A stretch of 13,029 nucleotides of DNA from Lachnospiraceae bacterium UBA7196 (GTDB lineage Bacteria > Bacillota > Clostridia > Lachnospirales > Lachnospiraceae). The translations under genes were made by a program, and so were the position numbers. The notes beneath the pieces are model-generated. The model saw nothing but the letters and a program-made list of their open reading frames with translations, was not told where the DNA came from and ran no database searches. Position 1 is the stretch's first letter; each line of letters starts with the position of its first letter. The DNA is taken from assembly GCA_002490835.1 (NCBI GenBank), contig DKUU01000038.1, positions 1 through 13,029 on the forward strand, written 5' to 3'. Of the stretch, positions 1-8,900 are shown one piece after another.

Positions 1-161
1 CCTACAAAAACTTTACCCTAGCTTGCTATAGGTGATAAACTGCTATTACTCCACAGATCAATATACAAATAGAATACCATAATCATGATTTCATGACAAA
101 TGGACTTATTTGTTACCGCGGCATCTCACCCTCCCTTTTTGTACCTCTTACCTCAAATCGG
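1..161. other. Intergenic stretch with no assignable feature
   Basis: No convincing reading frame, RNA gene or terminator is visible here. The stretch is AT-rich. It contains two copies of the self-complementary hexamer TCATGA at 83-88 and 91-96, too short and common to interpret. It probably holds the end of the spacer behind an upstream gene outside the window and the upstream part of the promoter region for the LytTR operon. Confidence 0.5.
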
Positions 162-189
162 TTGAGAAAAATTCTTAGCCGTCTATAAT
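162..189 (+). promoter_or_regulatory. Sigma-A promoter of the LytTR operon
   Basis: TTGAGA at 162-167 (5 of 6 to the -35 consensus) is followed by 16 bases and a perfect TATAAT at 184-189. The expected transcription start is near 196, giving a very short leader. The ribosome binding site GGAGGG (197-202) lies 5 bases before the ATG at 208, so it sits almost at the mRNA 5' end. This makes a strong constitutive-looking promoter. No obvious operator dyad overlaps it, although LytTR regulators often bind their own promoters. Confidence 0.75.
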
Positions 190-207
190 AAGGGTTGGAG
201 GGCTGAT

Positions 208-642
208 ATGATCATTGAAATTATGGAACATATGGAAGACACGTTAAAAGTGCTCATCCAATGCAGAATGGCAGATGATGAAGTGCTGCGGTTAAAATCG
301 CATATCGAATTGTTTGACAATAAGCTCTATGCAAAAAAGGACAGCGAATACTGCTTCATCAAAGCATCGGAAGTCCTGTATTTTGAAGCGGTCGATAACC
401 GTACTTTCTTATATACGAAAGAAGATGTTCTGGAGATCCGGCAAAAGCTGTATGAACTGGAAGACTGTTTATCCGGGAAAGATTTTATCAGAATATCAAA
501 ATCAATCATTGTAAATATCAATCAAATCCGTTCGCTAAAACCGGAACTCAACCGCACGATCCTTGCCACCATGTGCAACGGAGAACGTTTATCCATCTCC
601 AGAAAATACGTTCCTGCGGTACGGAAATTATTGTCGATTTAG
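208..642 (+). CDS. LytTR-family DNA-binding transcriptional regulator
   Basis: A 144-residue protein. Residues about 40-144 form a LytTR DNA-binding domain with its typical landmarks: a YFEAVDN strand-turn segment, a helix carrying LYELEDCL, then the conserved F-R-I-S-K-S-I-I-V-N segment (residues about 95-104), and an SISRKYV motif near the end. The first ~38 residues are a short N-terminal extension, not a response-regulator receiver domain, so this is a stand-alone LytTR protein and does not appear to be phosphorelay-controlled. The start at 208 is supported by GGAGGG with 5-base spacing; an in-frame ATG at 223 is a weaker alternative. The next two genes encode membrane proteins. In known LytTR regulatory systems such as HdrRM and BrsRM of Streptococcus mutans, a membrane partner restrains the regulator. 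By analogy the DUF3021 neighbour could do so here (inference). Confidence 0.88.
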   Translation: MIIEIMEHMEDTLKVLIQCRMADDEVLRLKSHIELFDNKLYAKKDSEYCFIKASEVLYFEAVDNRTFLYTKEDVLEIRQKLYELEDCLSGKDFIRISKSIIVNINQIRSLKPELNRTILATMCNGERLSISRKYVPAVRKLLSI

Positions 643-673
643 AATACCTAAATTCACATATTGAGAAGGGAGC

Positions 674-1141
674 ATGATTTTAGAAATGAAAAGAACGATA
701 ATACAATTTCTTGAATTTATGAGAAACGGGATCGCTTTTTGCACCACATGGTTTCTCATTTTAGGGCTGTTATATTGCCATATTTTTAACAGACAGACCA
801 TTTCCGTTGACAGCCTGACCGAGCTGCTGTTTTTAATCATTGGCGGCGTATTTCTTTTTAATCTCCTTTTTACAAAGTTACTGATTAAACGTTGGAGCTT
901 TATCAAAAGATTATCCTGCTTTATGGTACTGTTTGGCTTATATGAATGGATGGGCTTTTACCTGATCGGGCTTTTTCAGGATAAGGGAAATTTCACGCAA
1001 TGGGGGATCTTTATTGGCATTATTTTTGTCCTGTATGTTATCTGCATTGCGATTTATCAGCAATACAGTAAACGGCAGGGTGAACTTTATACACAGGCTT
1101 TGGAAACATATCAACAGAAAAGGAGAAAGAGCAATGCCTAA
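674..1141 (+). CDS. DUF3021 family four-helix membrane protein
   Basis: A 155-residue integral membrane protein with four predicted hydrophobic helices at roughly residues 19-38, 48-70, 79-100 and 109-128, and a charged C-terminal tail (YQQKRRK) that should lie in the cytoplasm. Helix pattern, length and position directly after a LytTR gene match the DUF3021 family, which is commonly found in this pairing. Its biochemical role is not established; a regulatory partner of the LytTR protein is the best guess. The gap to the upstream gene is 31 bases. The start is not fully settled: the ATG at 674 lies very close behind AAGGGAG (666-672), while the in-frame ATG at 686 (MKRTII) has a 13-base spacing. 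The difference is only four residues. The last 8 bases overlap the next gene. Confidence 0.8.
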   Translation: MILEMKRTIIQFLEFMRNGIAFCTTWFLILGLLYCHIFNRQTISVDSLTELLFLIIGGVFLFNLLFTKLLIKRWSFIKRLSCFMVLFGLYEWMGFYLIGLFQDKGNFTQWGIFIGIIFVLYVICIAIYQQYSKRQGELYTQALETYQQKRRKSNA

Positions 1142-1694
1142 TAAAAAAGAATTACAATCTGCATTACAGGAATTGCGGACAGACAATCGCAGCAAACAAA
1201 AAATGGGCTTACATTTTATCATGGCTTCCGTTTTCATTTGGATTGCCGTTTTGATGATTCAGTTATCCGCGTTACCGATCATGACAAAAAACCTGTTAAC
1301 CTTTTGCTGTTCCACGCCGTTAGTTCCTCTGGCTTATTTCTTATCCAACATTTTAAAAATAGACTTTCAGAATCGGGAAAATCCTCTCTCGGGGTTGGGT
1401 CTGCTGCTCTCTTTGAATCAAATGCTCTATCTGTTGATCGCGATGTGGGTCTATGCGGCTGTGCCTGAGAAAATGTTAATGGTCTATGCCATGATCTTCG
1501 GCGCACACCTTCTGCCTTATGGGTGGTTATATCAGTCGAAAAGTTACTACTTCTTTTCTCTTTTGATACCAGTCGCCGTATTGCTGGTCGGCATCCATTT
1601 TTCGCCCGCAATAATCGCAATCTTTATGCTGACCGCGGAAATCATTTTTTGTTTTATTCTGTTCCTTGAAAACAATTTTTCCCATCTTCCCTAG
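1134..1694 (+). CDS. Six-helix membrane protein, DUF7010-type
   Basis: A 186-residue protein with a hydrophilic N-terminal segment (residues 1-23, many Lys/Arg/Gln) and about six hydrophobic helices near residues 24-46, 50-72, 86-108, 112-132, 137-155 and 157-178. Conserved-looking blocks include LKIDFQN (about 75-81), SLNQMLYLLIAMWVYAAVPEK and YAMIFGAHLLPY. From memory these match small Bacillota membrane proteins grouped as DUF7010; function is unknown. The start at 1134 is chosen because AGGAG (1121-1125) lies 8 bases upstream. The frame stays open back to 1014, but that would overlap the DUF3021 gene by more than 120 bases. The 8-base overlap with the DUF3021 stop implies translational coupling and a shared transcript. 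No transport or catalytic motif is visible. Confidence 0.78.
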   Translation: MPNKKELQSALQELRTDNRSKQKMGLHFIMASVFIWIAVLMIQLSALPIMTKNLLTFCCSTPLVPLAYFLSNILKIDFQNRENPLSGLGLLLSLNQMLYLLIAMWVYAAVPEKMLMVYAMIFGAHLLPYGWLYQSKSYYFFSLLIPVAVLLVGIHFSPAIIAIFMLTAEIIFCFILFLENNFSHLP

Positions 1695-1722
1695 TGACTC
1701 TCCCCACCTCTTATGCTATACT
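1694..1722 (+). promoter_or_regulatory. Extended -10 promoter of the DUF3048 lipoprotein gene
   Basis: GTGACT (1694-1699, 4 of 6 to -35) is followed by 17 bases and TATACT (1717-1722). A TG dinucleotide one base before the -10 (1714-1715) gives an extended -10 element. The start site would be near 1729, about 32 bases before the ATG at 1761. It begins at the last base of the preceding stop codon, so the lipoprotein gene can be transcribed apart from the LytTR operon. I see no terminator between the two, so read-through is also possible. Confidence 0.6.
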
Positions 1723-1760
1723 AGACAGGACAAATGACAGAAAGAAAAGAGGTACTCACC

Positions 1761-2909
1761 ATGAAGAAATTACAGATTTTCCTTCTCGCCACGATGTCCT
1801 GCGCTCTTCTGCTCTCTGCCTGTGGCAAGGAAAAAGAAAAGCCCGTTACGGCCGAAGTGCCGCCCACGGAGCAAAGCATTGAAGACACGCCTCCGGTCGA
1901 AGAGGCGCCGGAAGAGACGCCTGCGGAAACCGAGGAGGATCCTCCTCCGGAAGAAGGGATGGTCAGAAGCCGCATCACAAACGAATGGGTGACCGAGGAA
2001 GTCAATAATTCAAGGCCTCTGGCGATTATGACCCCCAACACAAAAACCGCTTCCCAATACGGTATTTCAAAGGCAGACGTCGTTTATGAATGCAATGTGG
2101 AAGGAAGCATCACCCGCCTGATGTGGATCATTCAGGACTGGAAAAAGGAAGAACGACTCGGCAACATCAGAAGCTGCCGCGACTACTACGTATACTGGGC
2201 TTTTGAATGGGATGCCCTCTACGTTCACTTCGGCGGCCCCTTTTACATAGACGAAGTCATCAAGCGCACCGACGACATCGACGGCAAGACCAGCAGTAAT
2301 TTCTTTCGGGCAAAGGACGCAAAAAACTCCACCGACAATGCCTACATAGATGCCGCCGGCGTCATGGCGGACGTAGACAAACTCGGCTATGCCCTGAAAC
2401 TGAGAGACGGCTACGCGGACGAGCAGCACTACCGCTTCGCTTCCGAAAAGGAACCAAACGATCTGTCTCAGTACAGCGATGCGATTACGGCAAACAAGAT
2501 CGATATGTCTCCCACCTATCCCGTCACCAACTGCTATTTTGTTTATAACAGCGACACGGGGCTCTACGAACGGTTTCAGCATCTGGGAGGCTCGACCGAC
2601 GGGCCGCACACGGATCTGGCGACAGGAGAACAGCTCAAATTTAAGAATGTGCTGATCCAGAACACCTACCACGAGGTGCGCGACGCTAAAGGCTATCTCG
2701 CTTTCCAGTGTCACGACACCACACGGGACGGCTGGTTTTTCACAAACGGCAAGGGGATCCATGTAAAGTGGGAAAAAACTTCCGATTACGGCGCGACCAG
2801 ATACTATGACGACACCGGAAATGAAATCGAACTGAACACCGGAAAGACCATGGTCTGCATCGTGGAAGACGGCGATTCTTTTCTGGTGGACGAGCAGAAA
2901 ATAAACTGA
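1761..2909 (+). CDS. DUF3048 domain lipoprotein (YerB-like)
   Basis: A 382-residue lipoprotein. The N-terminus has two lysines, a hydrophobic core and the lipobox LSAC, with Cys21 the predicted lipidated residue. Residues about 24-66 are a Pro/Glu-rich acidic linker that should hold the domain away from the membrane. Residues about 67-215 match DUF3048 (conserved SRPLAIM, the GNIRSCRDYY block and ALYVHFGGP). Residues about 255-375 match the C-terminal DUF3048 domain (YERFQHLGG, NVLIQNTYHEV, GKGIHVKWEK). Bacillus subtilis YerB is the best known relative; its molecular role is unknown, though surface location outside the membrane is clear. The start at 1761 is preferred over an in-frame ATG at 1734 because only it gives a clean signal peptide, with AGAGG at 1748-1752 as ribosome binding site. 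It has its own promoter and is followed by a strong terminator. Confidence 0.88.
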   Translation: MKKLQIFLLATMSCALLLSACGKEKEKPVTAEVPPTEQSIEDTPPVEEAPEETPAETEEDPPPEEGMVRSRITNEWVTEEVNNSRPLAIMTPNTKTASQYGISKADVVYECNVEGSITRLMWIIQDWKKEERLGNIRSCRDYYVYWAFEWDALYVHFGGPFYIDEVIKRTDDIDGKTSSNFFRAKDAKNSTDNAYIDAAGVMADVDKLGYALKLRDGYADEQHYRFASEKEPNDLSQYSDAITANKIDMSPTYPVTNCYFVYNSDTGLYERFQHLGGSTDGPHTDLATGEQLKFKNVLIQNTYHEVRDAKGYLAFQCHDTTRDGWFFTNGKGIHVKWEKTSDYGATRYYDDTGNEIELNTGKTMVCIVEDGDSFLVDEQKIN

Positions 2910-2934
2910 ATATAATACTTTATACTCTATTAGA

Positions 2935-2963
2935 AAAGGGAGCGCCTCACGGACGCTCCCTTT
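2935..2963. terminator. Bidirectional intrinsic terminator
   Basis: AAAGGGAGCG (2935-2944) pairs perfectly with CGCTCCCTTT (2954-2963). Two extra inner C-G pairs are possible with one bulged A. The loop is short. On the minus strand the stem is followed by a TTTTCT run, and on the plus strand by a T-rich tail, so it can end both the lipoprotein gene (stop at 2909) and the convergent galactanase gene (stop at 2977). Confidence 0.85.
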
Positions 2964-2976
2964 CCTGTATTGTGTC

Positions 2977-5900
2977 TTATTTAATGATAAACTCTTTCAC
3001 GATCGGCTTTCTCGTAAAGTAATTTCCTTTTCCTTTGATACTCACCGTTGCGGTAGACGAACCGCTGCGCTTCGCGTTTTTATCATAGGTCAGCTCATAA
3101 TCCTTACCCTCTTTTAACTTCCTGCCGTTTACTTTAATAGTCACCTTCGGCTTTAAGGCTTTGCCCATGAACGTCTGGAATACGACATCGGCGACATCCG
3201 CCTTGGTGATCTCCGCCTGATCGATCGTAAAGTTTAAGGTTCTGGATTTGGTAGTATCATCCGCATTATCCGTGATCCAACCCTTACCCTTCACCTTGAC
3301 AGTCAGCTTCGGCTGTTTCGTACTCACGGCCATGATGTTAACGTTATCCTTATAAGTCACGGTATAAGCAGTACCTAACTTCAGGTCAACCGTCTTACCG
3401 GTCGTTTTATCCCGGAAAGTAACCGCCGGTTTCAATGCCTTACCACTATAGGTTACAGAAGATACGTCAATACTGAACTTTCTAAGGTCTCTCGCCGTTA
3501 CCGTGAACAGATTCTGAAGTTTCACGCTACCGCTGTAGTTACCCTTACCTTTGATCGTTGCCGTGACAGGCGCCGCATTGTTTGACCACTTGCCGATCGC
3601 ATACGTAACCGTATAGTCGCTGCCGGACAGTTGATTCGTCACTTCGCCTCCCGCCGCGTCAACGTTTTTTGAACTGAATTCAAATTCCGGATTCAGCGCA
3701 TAACCCGTATAAGGGATCGCCAGCGTACCGTATTTTTCGGCCTCGCTATCTTTATTGATCAGTCCTGCCTGCGCCTTTTGCTCATCTGTCAGCGTATTGT
3801 CCGGTGTCCATGTGCCGTCCTGCTTTGCTTCTATCGTCTTTTTGGATAACTTGACCGGCTGCAGCACACCCTTCTTATTCACTTCGTTTGGTTTGACCTT
3901 ACTTGCATCTGCAAGCGTACGCTTATTGATCGTGAAGGTTGCCGTCTTCGTGCCGATGTACTGACCCGTACCGGTTATCGTAACGGTAGCCCGTCCGGCG
4001 TTGGTATTATTCGTGTAGTTTACATAATACCCATCCTCGTTGGAGCCTTTCGTCTTTTCACTTAAAACAATAGGATTTTTCCCCGTTCCAAGCGATACCT
4101 GCAGTTCCGGCTTTCCGCCCTGCTGCGCGCTAACCGTCCTCAACACGATTGGACTGCCGGTGTAATAGAACTTGCCATTCACGGTAATCTTCGCATTCGG
4201 AATCAGATGATCCTTATCCGCTACGCGGAAGCTTGCCTCCGCCTCCCCGTCATAGTTGGCTCTCGCCTTCCCTGCGATCGTTGCCTTATAGGTGCCCGCT
4301 AACGTTACCTTGGCGCTGCCGGTACCGTCCGCCTTGCTATAGACAGTCTCACTTGCCGCAAGAACAGCTCCGTCCGCCCCATGCGTGCGTATGATCTTTG
4401 TAATCTCATACTGGCTTGCCGCAACAGTCTTCGCGCCATCCTTCACAGTAATCTTCGGTGCCTGCGCCTTTGTGCTTTCCGCCAGATCCGCCGCCGTCAC
4501 CGCGTTTTCACCTAAGCTTCCCAAATCCTTCGGTCTGATCTGGAAGGTAAACTTCTGTGTTCCCGGCTTATTGTTCGCTCCAAGGTCTGCCGTCGTTCTT
4601 GTCCCTGTAAAGTTTCCTTTTCCGGTGATCTTAACGGTCGGCACTTTATTGTTATTAAGATTCACATAGCTGACCGTTCCGTCTGCGCCTGTCGTTTTGT
4701 ATACGCTTGCATTGATATTGTTGGTGCAGGTAAGCGTATAATCCGTTCCCTTCGCCAATTTGACAGTCTTTTGGGTGCCGTCCTGCTGCGTATAATGATA
4801 GGTCACGGTCAAAGCAGGCTCCACCTTCTTGCCGGTATAATAATTCGGCGCGTCGGAGATGGTCACGACCAAATTACTCTGATTCACAGGACACTTCGCG
4901 ATCGTAAAGTTTGCGGTGATCGAACCCTCCTTAAACCCGCTCGGATCTTTCAGCGCCTTATCCGTCGGCAGTACCACAAGTGTCGCTTTGCCGATCTTTT
5001 TATTATTCTGATAATACGCCTTGTACAATGTCGAATCGATTGCCTTGCTCAGATCGTTACTATCATCTTCTGTCCGATACAGGCTGATTCTGGGCTCAAT
5101 CTCCTTTTCTTTGCCGAGATAGTAAATCGCCTTCGCCGCTTTATCCGTTCTGCCGTTCTGATCGGATGCCTCGAACACCACCTTCAGTTTCTTCGCACTG
5201 AATTCTTTTCGGGTATCCTCTTTTATTTCAAATTCTATTTCTCTTGTTCCCTCAAACTTCTCACCTCTCGCCGTCAGCGTGATTTTCGCCTTGCTCTCCG
5301 GCGTGGTCATATTTTTATTATTCGCATAAGCCACTGTGTAATCCGCCGTTGTCAACTGATAGCCCTTATAGGTAAGCGCTATCTCCGGCTTCACATCCTT
5401 GCCCGTATGGAACTGTGCCGGGATCGGCGTCTCGCCATCAGGACTTTCGCTCTCTCCTAAGTTGACCTGCACCAGATACTTTCCTGTAACCGGATCTTTG
5501 GCCTTTAAGTCAACCTTCGCCGCGCCCTCGCCAAAGACGCTCTTAAAGGTCGCGCTGACCTCTACATTGCCGTTTGGCATGGTAAAGGTGTCGCTCTTTG
5601 CCTCCGCCGTCTCCGCCGCATAGGTCAGTACCGCCGCATTCGTCGTTCCTTCCCCGGAAGCAGCCCTGAATGCCACCGTACCGTTTTCGCTTGTCAGTAT
5701 GCTCGCATAATTTTCATTAGTAATGCTCGCGCCGGAAAGGGTCATGGTCTCCAGATAATAGCCCTCGTCAGGCGTAACCGTCACATCCACTTTCTCCCCG
5801 CTGGTCGCCCTGACCACACTGGTTTCCACGCTGCCGTGCCCGATGTCTCCCGCCACGGATACGTCATGCGTACCATAAAGGTAGAAGTCATCCAAGCTAC

Positions 5901-8900
5901 CCCATACGCCGCTTGTTCCTGTCTCTGTCGCCTTGATCGTCACGCCGACCGTCACCGAATCTCCTGCTTTGACCTCGACGCCGGTAATCTCCGGATTGAC
6001 CCAATTGCGCCATCCGTTTAAGGTAAAGGCTGCCTGTTTGCGGGATGTACCGTCCGCATCGGTTACCTCCACAAACGCATACTGTACATCTTCCGTTCCG
6101 GCTCCGTCGCCCTGAATGTAACCGCCGAACGTATAGATACCGGCTTCCGGCGTGACCGTCTGCGCTACCGTAAACTCCGCCGGATCTTGCGACCAGAAAT
6201 TCATCGCGTAAGTTCCCGTTCTGGGATTTTCCTTCCAGTCTTTCTCCTGCGTGCTTATGCAGCCCGCAGCGCCGGAAACCTTCCAATCCGTCTGGGATAA
6301 TCCGGCTTCCATGCCGGGATTCTTAAGAATATTGGCGGAAGCTGCCCTCACAACCTTAACGGTCAGTGTCAGCTTATATTCCTTACCGTCCTGCGTCACC
6401 GTTCCGTGTACGACATATTCGCCCGCTTTGTTGGTATTGACTGCTTCCTGCTCCTCTTCCTTCCACTGCACATCCAACTGCTCGCTGGTTCCGTCGTTAT
6501 AATTTGCTATTGCCTGCGGATATGTGACTGTTCCGCCAAGCGGGACCTCCAAAGGATTGCTTTCTTTCGCAAAGCCGATGCTGGAAATCGCCCGCTCCGC
6601 TACCGCGCCTGTCCTGATCAGGCTGTAAATCTTCGCCGTCGCAAGCGCCGTGCCGTCAAAGTCAAACCAAGACTGATTATCTACCGCGCTGCCGCCGTAC
6701 CACTTGCCCGCATCATCGGGATCGTACTCGGACGCGTAGCTTGCCGCCCAGCCGGAACCGTACTTCTCCCATGCCTCCTGATTCTGCTTAAACAGTTTCT
6801 CATCGGCGTTGCCGTCCTCGTCGTACACATAGTACGGAGAGATCCATGCCGGCTCCCAGTAGAATACGCCAATCGCCTTGCCCGACTGTGTCGTATTGAC
6901 ATTATTTACCGCCTCGATCACAGCGTGAACCTCATTCGCCTGCCCCTGCAGGGAAATCTCATAATTCAGCGCCTGTGAAGTTCTGGGCGCGGTATTCTCA
7001 TGACCGTCGCCATCCTCCCAGCTCGTCGTCCAAGAGGTCTCGGCTACCATGACCTTTTTACCGTAGTTTTCCGCAATATATGTCAGAACCTCTTCCAGAT
7101 TCTGTGTCGTTCCATGCCAGAACGGATAATAAGAGGTTGCAAACACATCATAGACAACATTGTACTTCTCTAAATCCGCCGCCCATCCCGCCTGAAATCC
7201 GCTTTTTTCGGGATTCGTGAAATGCAGCGCCACAAGGCAGGCAGGGTCAAATGCCCTTACCGCCTTACTTCCCGCATTGAAAATTTTTGCCATATTTTCG
7301 CGGGTATTCTCGCCGCAAATAGCGCCATTTGTCTCATTACCGATCTGTACCATCCCTACATTGACGCCCGCAGCCTTCAGGGCATTCAGGCTCTCCAATG
7401 TATAGGATTCTACTGCCGCCACCTTCTCATCCAGACTATAGGCCTTCCATGCCTTAGGCGCCTGCTGCTTCGCGGGGTCCGCCCAGAAATCAGAGTAGTG
7501 GAAATCGATCAATACTTTCATTCCCGCATCCGACGCCAGCTTGCCGATGGTCTTTGCCTTCTCTAAATCATTGTTGCCGCCGCCGTAGCCTCTGCCGCTG
7601 CTGTCGTAAGGATTATTCCAAACACGGATACGCACCCAGTTCGTACCGCCGTCATACAGGTACTTGAAAAATTCCGCATCTGAGAGAGGATTGCCCTTCT
7701 CATCCTTAAATACGGTTCCGCTCTCTTTCAACGATAAGTAGGAAGAAAGATCGGCGCCGGTAATAAAGTCGTCCGCCAGCGGAATCTGTGTCACATTGAC
7801 CTCTGCATCCTGCGCCGAAGCAGGAACCAGTTTTTTCATCGCCGCTTCCAGATCGGTGTAGGCCTTCTCGATCTCTTCATCCGTGGGCGCGGTTATCGCC
7901 TCATCGGTTTTTGCGTCAGCCGCTTTCTTTAAAACCGCTTCCGCTGCCGAAAGCGCTGTCTGAAATGCTTCCCAGCCTTTCTTATAATCTTCCTGTTTTA
8001 ATTTTTTCGCGTCATCGACCAGCTCCTGAAGCTGCGCAAGCGTTATCTTGCCCGCCGCGTCCGCGTCTTCCAGCGTTTGATAGAATACCCCTTCTTTATA
8101 ATAGATACTGCCCGCAAAGACAGGTGTAAAATCAAGATCCCACTCTGTTCTGTCAGCAGCTACCTCACCGTTCATCAGATTGATCTTCCACGCCGGCGAA
8201 GCGCTGTCCTTACTTTCCTTCGTATACAGATTACATATCTTTTTCGTGCCGTCAAATGTGATCGTACCCGGCGCTGAAAATGTAAGGGAATACCAATTCT
8301 TATGTTCGGCATCCGCCGTCATTGCATAAGCGTTTTTATCCTGCACCGACACCGCTTCAAGCGCACTCACCTCGCCTGTCGCTTCATCCACTACTGAAAG
8401 CGCGGTCGCCACCGCATCTCCCATGTGCAGATAGGGCGCATCTACGGCATCGTACACATACAGCGTGACATTTCGCATGATCTGTGCCGTTTTTTCCGCG
8501 CCTGCATAACTGACGCCTTTCTTGACCGCAAGCATCTCATTTTCACCGGAAGTCAGCTGGCCATAGACAGCCGGGTTGTTTTTCTCGCCCGCGTCGCACT
8601 TAAATAAAGGTATCTTCTGCGCCTCTTCCGCCGCAGTACCTGCAGTTTTGGTATAGATCGCAAAACCCGCATCGGCGCCCTCGTTCTGGAAGGTAATGGG
8701 AATGCTGTACCAGCCCGCATAGCCCGCCACCTCTGTCATCAGATAGGTGTCGCCTGCGTTCCATAACTCCCATTCTGCCGGTTCCGCCGTGGAGAACAGA
8801 TTCATCGCACCAGCGCTGTCGTCCCAGTGATAGAGGCCGATCTCATCTTCCGTCTCACCGACATAGTAATAGAGCGTCGTAGTTGTACCTAAAGGTACCA

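Noticed and set aside
83..96. Paired TCATGA hexamers as an operator for the LytTR operon
   Set aside because: The hexamer is self-complementary and only 6 bp; the pair is about 65 bases upstream of the -35 and does not resemble known LytTR binding repeats.
1660..1700. Terminator between the LytTR operon and the DUF3048 gene
   Set aside because: There is a short T run at 1676-1680 but no stem before it, so separation of the two units rests on the promoter alone.
2067..2762. 231-residue minus-strand frame opposite the DUF3048 gene
   Set aside because: It lies fully inside a well-recognised lipoprotein gene and its composition is that of an antisense shadow; no family motif is seen.
4771..5460. 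229-residue plus-strand frame, and others such as 10174-10761 and 10978-11514, opposite the galactanase
   Set aside because: All are antisense to clear repeat modules, rich in Arg/Ile/Cys, lack ribosome binding sites and match no family.
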